Shown: piece by piece, positions 50,289-58,661 of the stretch
Layout: each line of letters opens with the position of its first letter
How positions within the stretch are numbered: the stretch's first letter is position 1
Origin: Deinococcus arboris
GTDB taxonomy: Bacteria > Deinococcota > Deinococci > Deinococcales > Deinococcaceae
NCBI RefSeq assembly: GCF_009755355.1
Contig: NZ_WQLB01000002.1
Location: 186,001-250,000, forward strand
Length of the DNA: 64,000 nt
Direction of reading: 5' to 3'
Notes under the pieces: generated by a model
Seen by the model: the letters and a program-made list of their open reading frames with translations, nothing else
Databases searched by the model: none
Told to the model about the DNA's origin: nothing
Translations under genes and position numbers: made by a program

Positions 50289-52685
50289 ATGAGTACCTAC
50301 CCTCAGCTGCAGGCCCAGTTCGCTCAGGCCATGACCAGCAGTCTTGACAACAGCGCTGCCCTGGCACTGACCGACGACCCCGTACTCACCCAGGTCACCG
50401 CGCTCGTCAATGCCCTCCCGTACTACGGCGACATGACCATTGAACAGGTGCACCGCAGCGCCCTCGCCACCCTGCTGGAAGTCAATATGCCCAATCCCGG
50501 CATCGCGCCTCATCCCAGCGACAGCGGCTTCGGCTATTACACCAGTTATTCGTACAATGGAAACTTCAGTGGCTACCAGAATGCCTTCTATAGCGGCGTG
50601 GCCCTGTCAGCGACGGCCAATGCGGTGGCCACCCAGGTCCAGGCGGCCAGTGGCAACCTGAACAACCAGTGGTGGGGCAATTTTGGCGTCACTGTGCTAA
50701 CGGACGCGGTTCGGCTGGCCGTCTCTCCCTCGCTGGATACCGGCAAACTCAGCACCGATCTCAGTAGCGACAATGCCGCGCTGCTGCCTGCGCTGTCAGC
50801 CAGCTACCTGGGCGTGTTTTCCACCGGCTTCTCACCGACCGCTGCGGTGGTCTCGGCCGTGCTGGGTGCGGGTCAGGGAAGCGCAGCGGTGAGCCTGCTG
50901 AGCGACGCGGCAGTCAAAGGGCAGTTCACCAGCAACATCAATCAGGCGGTGGCCATGGGGGGCGACAGCACCAACGCCGCCGTCTGGTTTCTGTTCAATT
51001 TGTGGATCAGCCTCAAGGCGCTGGGCGCGCCCAACGTGGATGACATTATCCAGCGGAGTGCCGCCGGCGGGCTCACGGTGCCGGCTCAGGTGGGTCCCGG
51101 CGTCTGGTGGAGTGGTGGGTACACCAGCTGGTTTGCTGCACTCAGCGGCAGTGACGTGAGCGCTCAGGCGGCCGGAACCATTGCCGCCGACCTGCCAGAA
51201 ACCGAGATGACCGCCGTCGCTTCCGATCCCCCGGTCGTCCCTATCCCCTTTTCCACCTCAGAGCCTCATGGGTACGCCACCAGCCTGTGCAACTGGGGGG
51301 CACTCAACTGGTACAACCCGCCGCCCAGCAGCTGTTTCGGACGGGGGACCCTGGTATTGATGGCCGACGGCGCTGCACAGGCGATTGAGACTCTTGCCAT
51401 CGGAGACGAGGTTCTGTCCAGTCAGGGGCCTCGCCGGGTGGTTCTGGTCGAAAGCCCTCTGCGTCAGGGCCGGGCCCTCTACCAGCTGAACGGGCTGGAG
51501 GTCTTTGTCACCTCCGCCCATCCTTTCCGTTGTGCAATCAGCGGGGCGGGGCTGGCTCCAGCACTGGCTGCGGTCGATCCCTGGGCGCTGATGGACTCTT
51601 TGCCGGACCGGATCAGAGACGGGGTAACCGCCCTGCGCCCTGGCAGTCGTCTGCAGGGCTGGCAGCAAGGTGAAACCGAAGTGGAGGTGACACAACTCAC
51701 GGCTCTTCAGGGCGACGACGCCGAAGAGCGCGTCTATGATCTGCTGCTGGAGCGCTGGACGGAAGATAAGCCGGCCTACTATGTAGGCGGTCCAGACACG
51801 TTTCTGGCTGCCGAATCGGAAACAGCAGACCCCAGTTTTGACCTCGCCTGCACGGTGGCGGTCGCCAGCGCCCTTCAAGGCATGATCGGCAGTACCCACG
51901 CTGAAGTGGCAACGGTCCGCCAGGTGGCTGAAGCCTTAAGTCAGCTCCGCTTGCCGCCGTCAGAGGACGCCTCAGCTGTCCTGGCTGTGCCGGCGACCCT
52001 GCCAGCCGTGCCCGATGTCAACTTTTATTTGCGAGAAGGTCGGTGGGACGAGCAGGCCTCCATGCTGGAAGCCCAGTTAATCCGTCAACATGCCCGGACC
52101 ATACGCCGCCGTCTGTCCAGGCCAGCCCTGACAGGCAGTGGCAGGAGTGACACCTCCGCTGGCCTCATCGTGCGGGACCTTGAACTGCTGGGCGACTCCG
52201 GGCTTCCTCCACAAGTCAACTCGACCCTGGAGTTCCGTCTGCGGGGCGCTGGACTGCAAAGCAGGCAGGAAGGTGACCGGGTGTTTGCGCTCCCCCTGGG
52301 CCAGGGCGAAAAGACGCGCTGGCTGCTGCTGCTTGATCAGCTGATCGACTTCAAGGTGGCCGGCGGGAGCGGCGGCCCGGCGGCCCTGGTGGGGACCCTG
52401 AGCGCTGAGACACTTGTGATCGGCCACTTCCGGTTCAACCTGGAACTGCAGGCGACCCAGGGCGTCCAGGAACACTTCCTCTTCTCCCCCGAGGGCGTCA
52501 TCGTAGGCCGCCTCGCGGTGGAAGAGGTGACGCTGCACCCATCGGGACCAGAGGTGTCCTCTGCTGAAGCGCCGGGCGTAGGTCAGCAGATGGCCAGGGC
52601 CGTGCAGACAGGCGAGCACCTGGCAGAACAGTTCCGGCAAGTGGGCGCGCATCGGCTGGCGCGTACCCGAGTTTCTGGCAATTGA
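50289..52685 (+). CDS. Large protein with central Hint (intein/hedgehog-type) domain
   Basis: 798 residues; AGGAGA precedes ATG 50289. No signal peptide. Residues 1-340 are Ala/Ser/Asn-rich and unlike known domains. Residues ~347-502 are a Hint domain: Cys349 in SSCFGRGTLVLMADG, GDEVLSSQG, block B T408-x-x-H411 in VTSAHPFRC, and the closing VYDLLLE ... PAYYVGG. The intein C-terminal His-Asn is absent, as in hedgehog-like or bacterial intein-like domains that cleave or ligate without normal splicing. Residues 503-798 are mixed alpha/beta (LEFRLRGAGLQSRQEGDRVF). Hint domains often process secreted toxins or attach lipids. Adjacent to the 1321-aa protein. Confidence 0.85.
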   Translation: MSTYPQLQAQFAQAMTSSLDNSAALALTDDPVLTQVTALVNALPYYGDMTIEQVHRSALATLLEVNMPNPGIAPHPSDSGFGYYTSYSYNGNFSGYQNAFYSGVALSATANAVATQVQAASGNLNNQWWGNFGVTVLTDAVRLAVSPSLDTGKLSTDLSSDNAALLPALSASYLGVFSTGFSPTAAVVSAVLGAGQGSAAVSLLSDAAVKGQFTSNINQAVAMGGDSTNAAVWFLFNLWISLKALGAPNVDDIIQRSAAGGLTVPAQVGPGVWWSGGYTSWFAALSGSDVSAQAAGTIAADLPETEMTAVASDPPVVPIPFSTSEPHGYATSLCNWGALNWYNPPPSSCFGRGTLVLMADGAAQAIETLAIGDEVLSSQGPRRVVLVESPLRQGRALYQLNGLEVFVTSAHPFRCAISGAGLAPALAAVDPWALMDSLPDRIRDGVTALRPGSRLQGWQQGETEVEVTQLTALQGDDAEERVYDLLLERWTEDKPAYYVGGPDTFLAAESETADPSFDLACTVAVASALQGMIGSTHAEVATVRQVAEALSQLRLPPSEDASAVLAVPATLPAVPDVNFYLREGRWDEQASMLEAQLIRQHARTIRRRLSRPALTGSGRSDTSAGLIVRDLELLGDSGLPPQVNSTLEFRLRGAGLQSRQEGDRVFALPLGQGEKTRWLLLLDQLIDFKVAGGSGGPAALVGTLSAETLVIGHFRFNLELQATQGVQEHFLFSPEGVIVGRLAVEEVTLHPSGPEVSSAEAPGVGQQMARAVQTGEHLAEQFRQVGAHRLARTRVSGN

Positions 52686-52882
52686 ATTTGGGCGGGGGCG
52701 GTGGCTTCAGCAGGTGGCCCAAGTGTGAGGGCACTTTTAGACCCTGTGATGCCCCGTCAGTTGGCACACTGGGCAGCGCGGGAAGGCCTTTCGGCGCTGC
52801 TGTCTTGCCAACTGCGTGGCACCACTTCGCTTACCCCACGCTCCCCTGCTGTCACGTGGTTGCATCCCACCAAGACACTGGC

Positions 52883-53629
52883 TTACTCCGGTAAGGTGAC
52901 GCCAAAACTCACTGCGCCGGTGTCCAGATCATAGTGGCCGCCAACAATTTTGAGCTTTCCACGCTCCACGGCCTCAGCAAGGATGGCTGAGCGCTGTAAC
53001 CGCTGGATGGTCAGGGCTGTGTTGGCCCGCACGACCTGATCCACACGGGCCGCGCCTTCGCCCCTCCCGTAAAGGACTGCTGGGCGAATGGCGGCCACCA
53101 GCGTCTCTATGTTGCCGGGAGCCAATGCCCTGCGCTCAACAACGTCCATCGTTGCCGTCACCGCGCCGCAGCGTTCATGTCCCAGCACCACCAGCAGAGG
53201 AATCCCCAGTTCAGCAACGCCAAACTCCAGGCTCCCCAGAGCAGCACCATCCAACACATGACCGGCTGTGCGGATCACAAAAAGGTCACCTAGCCCTTCA
53301 TCGAAGATGAGCTCCGGCGCCTCACGAGAGTCTGAGCAGGCAAAAATAATGGCGTATGGCTGCTGCTTGGCGGCAACCAGCGTCCGGCGTTCGAGGGTAT
53401 TGTCCGGGTGGGTCATCTGGCCCTGCTGAAACCTCAGGTTGCCCAGCGTCAGCTCGCGGAGTGCCGCGTCTGGGTCCGTGATAGGAGAGCGGGCCAGATT
53501 ACTCCCCGGCGCCGTTGCTTGTGCCAGCACCGCTGGTTTGAGCCCGAACAGGGTCACCCCGGCAAGCGTCTGGACAGCCCTCTGAATGAATCGGCGACGA
53601 ACGGGTTGAAGCGTGGCTTTTTCTTTCAT
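52883..53629 (-). CDS. Beta-carbonic anhydrase, Tat-exported
   Basis: 248 residues; AAGGATAA precedes ATG 53629. The N-terminus VRRRFIQRAVQTLAGVTLFGL ... AQA looks like a twin-arginine signal (RRxFI). The zinc site is complete: Cys98, Asp100 and Arg102 in ACSDSRE, and His151 and Cys154 in GHERCGAV. The GSLEFGVAELG helix is typical of beta-type enzymes. It interconverts carbon dioxide and bicarbonate outside the cytoplasmic membrane, which is unusual for the beta class but known for several bacteria. It stands alone between the Hint protein gene and a lipoprotein gene. Confidence 0.92.
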   Translation of the reverse strand: MKEKATLQPVRRRFIQRAVQTLAGVTLFGLKPAVLAQATAPGSNLARSPITDPDAALRELTLGNLRFQQGQMTHPDNTLERRTLVAAKQQPYAIIFACSDSREAPELIFDEGLGDLFVIRTAGHVLDGAALGSLEFGVAELGIPLLVVLGHERCGAVTATMDVVERRALAPGNIETLVAAIRPAVLYGRGEGAARVDQVVRANTALTIQRLQRSAILAEAVERGKLKIVGGHYDLDTGAVSFGVTLPE

Positions 53630-54065
53630 GACTTATCCTTGCAGTCAATAGAAATGGAATAGCGGGCGCATTGAGTCAAGCCAGGTAAAAGCGTCCTGGG
53701 GGCTGATTTCTTCCTTGACTGACACCTATCTCAGGACAAAGAGATGGGTTTGATGGGGAGGCCCCCGGAGTGCACCAGAAAGTTGAACAGGTGGCCATCA
53801 CGGCTGAACTGTGTGCGTCAAAGAGCCTTATGCATCAAGTAGGGGGGCCTGACGGCAGACGGAGGCCCTGAATCTTGGCAACCTCACACATTCAGGCTCA
53901 ATAAGAAAAGTAGACCTGAAGCTCTCTACATATGCACGTAGTACTACCCCTGCCCTTCACACAGCTTCAGCAGAAAAATAATTCGGTCTGGTGCGCGGGT
54001 ATAGCCCCAAACAATACCTTGGGACTATGCCAGTTGCTGCGTTGACCGGCACCAGGCTGCGTGTA
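53630..54065. other. Intergenic region without a gene
   Basis: 436 bp, lower in GC toward 53880-54000. The near-palindrome CTACATATGCACGTAG lies near 53927-53942. No protein-like frame and no RNA gene were recognised. Confidence 0.4.
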
Positions 54066-55049
54066 TCAGTGGGTGTACTGCTTCAGATTACCGAGGTTCA
54101 CAGTATTGACAGAGGTACCTTCAAACAGCGATTTACGCATGGTGGTACTGCCTAAAAAGTCATTGCTGTCATCAATCTTGATGCCGAACCCATACCCATT
54201 CACAGAGATTTCGAAGTCAAAGTTTGACCCGTCTTTCTCGTACCAGTAGAAGCGCACGTCGCTGCTGGTGCATCCAAAGACCTGAATGGCATCCAGGTAA
54301 TCTCCCGGTTCCGTGACCATCTTCAGCTGACCGTGCCAGCCAATCCCGGTCCCTTTAACAGCCACCCAGATTTCTGCTTTCCCCTTGGTCCAGGGTTCCA
54401 TGTCGTCATAGAGGTCCAGCCGCACCAGCTTGACCTGGTAACAACCCTGAGCAGCCATTGCCGCGCTGGGTAAAGGCGCTTCCTTCAGCAGCTGACCGTC
54501 GGCGTCTACCCGCTCATTGACGCCCACCACCACCACGGGCGCACTTGGAGGCGTGCGGCCATCAAGTTGATGCGCGCGGCCCTGCGCATCGTAGGCCACC
54601 ACGGGCGCGTATTCGTCGCCGCCTTCTGGGGCCACGGCCACCCAGGGGATCGTGCGCGCCGGATCCCAGGCCGCGCCGCGTACAGCCACCTGCAAGTTCG
54701 GAACCTGAGCGGTGAGCGCCGTCAAGCTCTGCGCGCCGAGTTCGGTGGACAGGGCCTGCGCAAACGTGCGGGACCCGACGGCCTGAGCGGCAAGAGTGCG
54801 GTACAGGACTTCCGTATCTCCGTCGAACTGGAGGGCCGTCTGCTGTGCAATCAGAGACCGCATGTTGGGGTCTGTTAGGCCGGCGGCCAGTTGCCGGGCA
54901 AAAGTATGTAGCGCCGCGTTGGTCTTTGCCTGGGCCTGTGTTTGCGCAGGCGCGGTCACGACGGCTGTCGGGGCGACTGTGGGCTGACTACACGCCGCAA
55001 GGAGGAGGCTGAGTGTCAAGGGAACGGGAAGAAAACGAGACAGCGTCAT
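54066..55049 (-). CDS. Exported lipoprotein (327 aa), unknown family
   Basis: ATG 55049 was chosen because it gives a clean lipoprotein signal (PVPLTLSLLLAAC, Cys20) after CAGGGGG. An Ala/Thr/Gln-rich linker is followed by a helical part (ARQLAAGLTDPNMRSLIAQQTALQ). Then comes a middle domain with WVAVAPEGGDEYAPVVAYDAQG and VVVVGVNERVDADG, and a beta-rich C-terminal part with FYWYEKDGSNFDFEI. The layout resembles DUF3103-type lipoproteins, but I am not sure of this. Cys residues in AQGCYQV and FGCTSSD may pair. Probably surface-exposed; function unknown. Confidence 0.75.
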   Translation of the reverse strand: MTLSRFLPVPLTLSLLLAACSQPTVAPTAVVTAPAQTQAQAKTNAALHTFARQLAAGLTDPNMRSLIAQQTALQFDGDTEVLYRTLAAQAVGSRTFAQALSTELGAQSLTALTAQVPNLQVAVRGAAWDPARTIPWVAVAPEGGDEYAPVVAYDAQGRAHQLDGRTPPSAPVVVVGVNERVDADGQLLKEAPLPSAAMAAQGCYQVKLVRLDLYDDMEPWTKGKAEIWVAVKGTGIGWHGQLKMVTEPGDYLDAIQVFGCTSSDVRFYWYEKDGSNFDFEISVNGYGFGIKIDDSNDFLGSTTMRKSLFEGTSVNTVNLGNLKQYTH

Positions 55050-55435
55050 AAAACCCCCTGGGGTTGCCCCCTGAGTCCGCAGCAACACCTGAAATTGGCT
55101 GGCAAGAGCACCATACCCTCTTGAGGCGAGTGGTAGGTCTGTACGCGGTCAGATGAACAAGTCATGAAATCCAGGCTTATGCGCTGGCCTTTTCTTGAAA
55201 GCAGGCATAAATGGGCCACAGCGTTTTTGAAGACACTTGAGGTGAAGGACCTCAGAGGCAGGCATCTATCGCAGATTCAGGGCGTGCATGTCGAGAGAGC
55301 CTCCATATGGCCATTGAGTGCCGCGCCACCCCTACTGCCAGGGCTTCCCCGAAGATGACCTCTCGCTCGCCTCAGAGGAATGATTCACTGAATCTGGCCT
55401 CACCTCACGTCATTCTTGGTTGGGAGGATTGACCA
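55050..55435. other. Intergenic region without a recognisable gene
   Basis: 386 bp between two minus-strand genes. Short frames on the plus strand (for example from 55164) look random. No terminator with a T-tract was seen. Confidence 0.4.
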
Positions 55436-56614
55436 TCAGCCCGTTGCCAGCGCCCGGACGAACGCCCGGAAATCCTCGGCGTACACCTCAGGGGCTTCCC
55501 ATGCTGGAAAATGGCCTCCCCGTGCGGGCCGAGAATACTGCCGGACATCGTAAAACCGCTCCGCCCATTCTCTCGGAGCTGTCACCAGATCGGCGGGCCA
55601 CATGCACACGGCGGTCGGTACGTTGACGTGATCCTCTGCGGCGAGAGGAGAGCGAAAATGACGGTCATCGAAGTAATAGCGCATGGACGAACCAATCGTT
55701 TCCGTGGCCCAGTAAATCATCAGATTGTCAATGAGCAGATCCAGCGGGAAGACCTGCAACACGTCTTCCCCCGCACCGTGGTCGCTCCATAGGGCAAACT
55801 TCTCCACGATCCAACTTGCCAGTCCCACCGGACTATCACTCAGCGCAAAGGCGAGGGTCTGGGGCCGGGTGTAATGCACGTGTTCGTAGGCGCCCTCTTC
55901 CCGCGCCCACTGGTCGGCCTGCGCCAGGTAGTAGGTTTCCGCTGGTGACAGGGGACGGGACGCCGGGGTCAACGGGGGGTCTGCGACGGCAGACAGGTGA
56001 ATCCCTGTCACCGCTCGCGGAAACTTCATGGCCAACCGGGTGGCCACACCTGCGCCGATATCAGTCCCAGACGCGAAATACTGGGTATAGCCCAGCTCCT
56101 CTGTCATCAGGCGGTGAAAAAGATCTTCTGCCAGGACCTGATGTGGCTGACGAGGCCGGTCGGAGAAGCCAAAGCCAGGCAGGGCGGGCATGATGACGTC
56201 AAACGACTCATCGGCAGCGCCTCCAAACGCTTCAGGGTCGGCCAGGCGAGGCGCCAGCCGCTGATACTCCGCGAAACTGGAGGGCCACCCGTTCATAAGC
56301 AGCAGGGGCCGAGGGCGCGGTCCCCTCCCCTTCAGCAGAAGGTAGTGAACTCCAAACCCGTCAATCTCGACCCGAAACTGCGGAATGGCATTCAAGCGCT
56401 CTTCTGCCGCGTCAAAGTCGTACGAGGTCCGCCAGTGGCCGATCAACGTTCTCAGCACCTCTGGATTCATGCCATAGCGCCAGTCGGCTGTGACGGCGTC
56501 GCTCCACCGCACGGCCGCCAGCCGATGCCGAAGATCGGCCCGCAGATCCTGGGAAAACTGCACGCGAAATGGCTCACTCCGCCCCTGACAGCCCTCGCTC
56601 AATTCTGTTACCAT
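55436..56614 (-). CDS. Epoxide hydrolase (EHN-type alpha/beta hydrolase)
   Basis: 392 residues. The N-terminal EHN domain (DLRADLRHRLAAVRW ... DWRYGMNPEVLRTLIGHWRTSYDF) is followed by the alpha/beta-hydrolase core. The nucleophile is Asp185 in ASGTDIGAGVA and the base His368 in GGHFPAWEAPE. The oxyanion segment reads NGWPSSF, with Asn where most relatives have His. The enzyme opens epoxides to diols. It is divergent from a CGNR regulator gene across only 46 bp, with an inverted repeat overlapping its start codon, so it is likely the target of that regulator. Confidence 0.9.
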   Translation of the reverse strand: MVTELSEGCQGRSEPFRVQFSQDLRADLRHRLAAVRWSDAVTADWRYGMNPEVLRTLIGHWRTSYDFDAAEERLNAIPQFRVEIDGFGVHYLLLKGRGPRPRPLLLMNGWPSSFAEYQRLAPRLADPEAFGGAADESFDVIMPALPGFGFSDRPRQPHQVLAEDLFHRLMTEELGYTQYFASGTDIGAGVATRLAMKFPRAVTGIHLSAVADPPLTPASRPLSPAETYYLAQADQWAREEGAYEHVHYTRPQTLAFALSDSPVGLASWIVEKFALWSDHGAGEDVLQVFPLDLLIDNLMIYWATETIGSSMRYYFDDRHFRSPLAAEDHVNVPTAVCMWPADLVTAPREWAERFYDVRQYSRPARGGHFPAWEAPEVYAEDFRAFVRALATG

Positions 56615-56635
56615 ATAAATATCTTGAGTGGTAAC
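56607..56635. promoter_or_regulatory. Inverted repeat between the divergent hydrolase and CGNR genes
   Basis: GTTACC (56607-56612) and GGTAAC (56630-56635) are perfect inverted repeats around an AT-rich 17-bp spacer (ATATAAATATC). The left arm overlaps the hydrolase start codon. It is a good candidate operator for the CGNR protein. Confidence 0.5.
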
Positions 56636-56660
56636 CGCCTATTTGGCAAGGAGGTGGCGT

Positions 56661-57197
56661 ATGCCAGAACACCGTGAAGGCACGCCCGAAAAGTTTCGGG
56701 TGTTGGAGTCGTTCCTCTGGCATGACTTTGCTGATGGGACGCCGGACTGGCTTGTCTGGAACCAGCGACTCTGGCCTGAAGTCCCTGAAGCTGAAGTCGC
56801 GACCTCCGGTGAAACCGCTCTCCAATTGCACCGCGCCTTGAGAAGCCTCCAGGCGCACAACAATGGCATCGACAGCGGCGCGCCCGACGAGGCTGCTGCA
56901 CTGCTGAATCAGTTGATTGCGACTCACGGCGTGCGGCCCGCTGTCGGTGCCGAGGGTCAAGTGGCGCTCACGACAGCAGCCCAGGGCAATCCCGCCGCGC
57001 GGCTTCTGGTGTTGGCCCTCCAGGCCATGCAACTGGGCGTCTGGCGACGCTTTAAAGTCTGCCGTGACGCCACCTGCGGCGCGTCTTATTTCGATGCGTC
57101 GAAAGCGGCAGTGAAAGCCTGGTGTTCCATGGACACCTGTGGCAGTCGGAATAAAATGCGGCGCTACCGAACGCGGCGCTTACAGGAGGGCACCTAA
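56661..57197 (+). CDS. CGNR zinc-finger (ABATE-type) regulator
   Basis: 178 residues; AAGGAGG precedes ATG 56661 by 6 nt. The N-terminal region (residues ~1-120) matches the loosely conserved ABATE stress-sensing part: VLESFLWHDFADGTPDWLVWNQRL, ALQLHRALRSLQ. The C-terminal CGNR zinc finger is complete: FKVCRDATCGASYFDASKAAVKAWCSMDTCGSRNKMRRYR in order, with four Cys and Gly-Ser-Arg-Asn replacing CGNR as CGSRNK. Such proteins are probable DNA-binding regulators. It is divergent from the epoxide hydrolase and convergent with the TetR gene, overlapping its end by four bases. Confidence 0.85.
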   Translation: MPEHREGTPEKFRVLESFLWHDFADGTPDWLVWNQRLWPEVPEAEVATSGETALQLHRALRSLQAHNNGIDSGAPDEAAALLNQLIATHGVRPAVGAEGQVALTTAAQGNPAARLLVLALQAMQLGVWRRFKVCRDATCGASYFDASKAAVKAWCSMDTCGSRNKMRRYRTRRLQEGT

Positions 57198-57799
57198 AGC
57201 TGTTCATCCTGGGCAGGCGGCCCCAGCATGATCGTCACCAGCTGGGCAATCTGTGAGGCGCTGAGCGCCTGCCGTGAGAACCAGCGCCCGTAGAACAGGG
57301 TGCCGAGCAGGCCGGCAGTCAGCAGATCAACATCAGCGGCGTCCGGCAACGCTCCTCGCGTCCTGGCATCTGTCAGGACCATCCGAACAGCCTGAGCGTG
57401 ACTGTGCTGCAGCTGGCTGTAGACCGCCGCCAGATCAGCGTCGCGCTCGGCTGCGTCCATCACTGAGGGCAGGACAGAGGACCAGCGTGAAGACTGCAGT
57501 TGAGCCGCAATAGAGGTCAGAAGCGCCGTGATGTCCTCGTGGAGGTGGCCTGTCGCCGGAACGTCCATGTGGGCGCTCAGGAGGGCGCAGGCGTCGAGGA
57601 TCAGCGCTGACCGAGTCGGCCAATGCCGGTAGATGGTCGTCTTGGCAATCCCAGAGCGGCGCGCGACCTCATCAATACTCATGCCCCCGAGGCCCTGTTC
57701 CGTCAGGAGATCAAGTGTGACTTGCAGAATGGCCGCCCTGGAACGCAAAACTCGGGCGTCCGTCCTGGGGTCTGCTGTGGCTGGGGTTGATCTGGACAT
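57194..57799 (-). CDS. TetR-family transcriptional regulator
   Basis: 201 residues. The N-terminal HTH is clear: RAAILQVTLDLLTEQGLGGMSIDEVARRSGIAKTTIYRHWPTRSALI. The C-terminal part resembles the TetR_C domain of AcrR-like proteins (LLTSIAAQL ... GLLGTLFYGRWFSR). It is divergent from a VOC-domain gene, with a strong palindrome between the two starts that should be its operator. It likely represses itself and the VOC gene until a small ligand binds. Confidence 0.92.
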   Translation of the reverse strand: MSRSTPATADPRTDARVLRSRAAILQVTLDLLTEQGLGGMSIDEVARRSGIAKTTIYRHWPTRSALILDACALLSAHMDVPATGHLHEDITALLTSIAAQLQSSRWSSVLPSVMDAAERDADLAAVYSQLQHSHAQAVRMVLTDARTRGALPDAADVDLLTAGLLGTLFYGRWFSRQALSASQIAQLVTIMLGPPAQDEQL

Positions 57800-57816
57800 G
57801 GCTTGCTTTTCCTTTA

Positions 57817-57841
57817 ACGCTACGCTACCGTATCGTAGCGT
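57817..57841. promoter_or_regulatory. TetR operator palindrome
   Basis: ACGCTACG (57817-57824) and CGTAGCGT (57834-57841) are perfect inverted repeats with a 9-bp spacer, and the symmetry extends into TTTA/TAAAA. It lies 17 bp before the TetR start and 32 bp before the VOC start, a typical position for divergent repression. Confidence 0.75.
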
Positions 57842-57873
57842 AAAAGCTGTGGTTTAAAACGAGAGGAGGAAGT

Positions 57874-58278
57874 ATGCAACTGGTTTCCCTGCGCATGATG
57901 ACGGAGAACGTAGACCGTCTTATTCAATTTTACGAAGCAGTGACAGGTCAGGTCGCCACCCGGTACACGGCAGACTTTGCCGAACTGCGCTGGTCGGCGG
58001 TGGCCCTGGCCATCGGCCATCCCAGAACCATGGCTCACATGGGCGCTGAACTGGTGCGTCCAGCGGCCAACCAGAGCGTCATTGTTGAGTTCCTGGTAGA
58101 CGATGTCGATCAGGTCTTCGAGCGGGTCCGGCAGGTGGCCGAGGTGGTTCAAGAGCCCCTTACGCAGCCCTGGGGCAACCGGTCTCTGCTGTGCCGGGAC
58201 CCAGACGGCACGCTGCTCAATTTCTTTACCCCTGTGACCGCCGAAGCACGCCAGCGTCAGCAACCCGCAGAGGGCTGA
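57874..58278 (+). CDS. VOC-family protein (glyoxalase/bleomycin-resistance fold)
   Basis: 134 residues with the two beta-alpha-beta-beta-beta units of the VOC fold: LRMMTENVDRLIQFYEAVTGQ at the start, VIVEFLVDDVDQVFERV in the middle and LLCRDPDGTLLNFFTPV at the end. His residues and the C-terminal Asp-Pro-Asp-Gly fit a metal-binding dimer, though a full ligand set was not traced. It may bind or modify a toxic compound. AGGAGGA lies before ATG 57874. Controlled by the divergent TetR protein. Confidence 0.85.
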   Translation: MQLVSLRMMTENVDRLIQFYEAVTGQVATRYTADFAELRWSAVALAIGHPRTMAHMGAELVRPAANQSVIVEFLVDDVDQVFERVRQVAEVVQEPLTQPWGNRSLLCRDPDGTLLNFFTPVTAEARQRQQPAEG

Positions 58279-58661
58279 CGCGGACAGTGAACTCCGCCGT
58301 GCAAGGCTTCGCAGCTCTGTTCCAGCCGTGACGCACATCCTGGCCAGTCACTCCACCTGGATTCACGGCTGAGGCACCAAGAGAATCGAAGCGCGTCAAA
58401 CCGTGAACGATAGGGGGCGCCGCACCACTGGCAGGAGATTGAGGCTCTGCTCAGTTGGGATGCGGCGCCTCTACTCGGTGGTCACGTTCAGCTCAGCACC
58501 AACAGATGGCATACCTGACCGCTGCTCGCACGGCAAGGCTCTACGCCATCAATTGACGTTCAGTCCCTTCTGCACCCCTTTACCTTGGTTTCTTCGCAGT
58601 ATGTATGGCACTGGCCAGTGCCTTCTTCCACTGGAGGGACTGCGGTTTTACAGTGGCGCCT
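58279..58661. other. Intergenic region without a recognisable gene
   Basis: 383 bp between the VOC and SDR genes. Open stretches exist but show no protein-like pattern. No regulatory symmetry was noticed. Confidence 0.4.
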
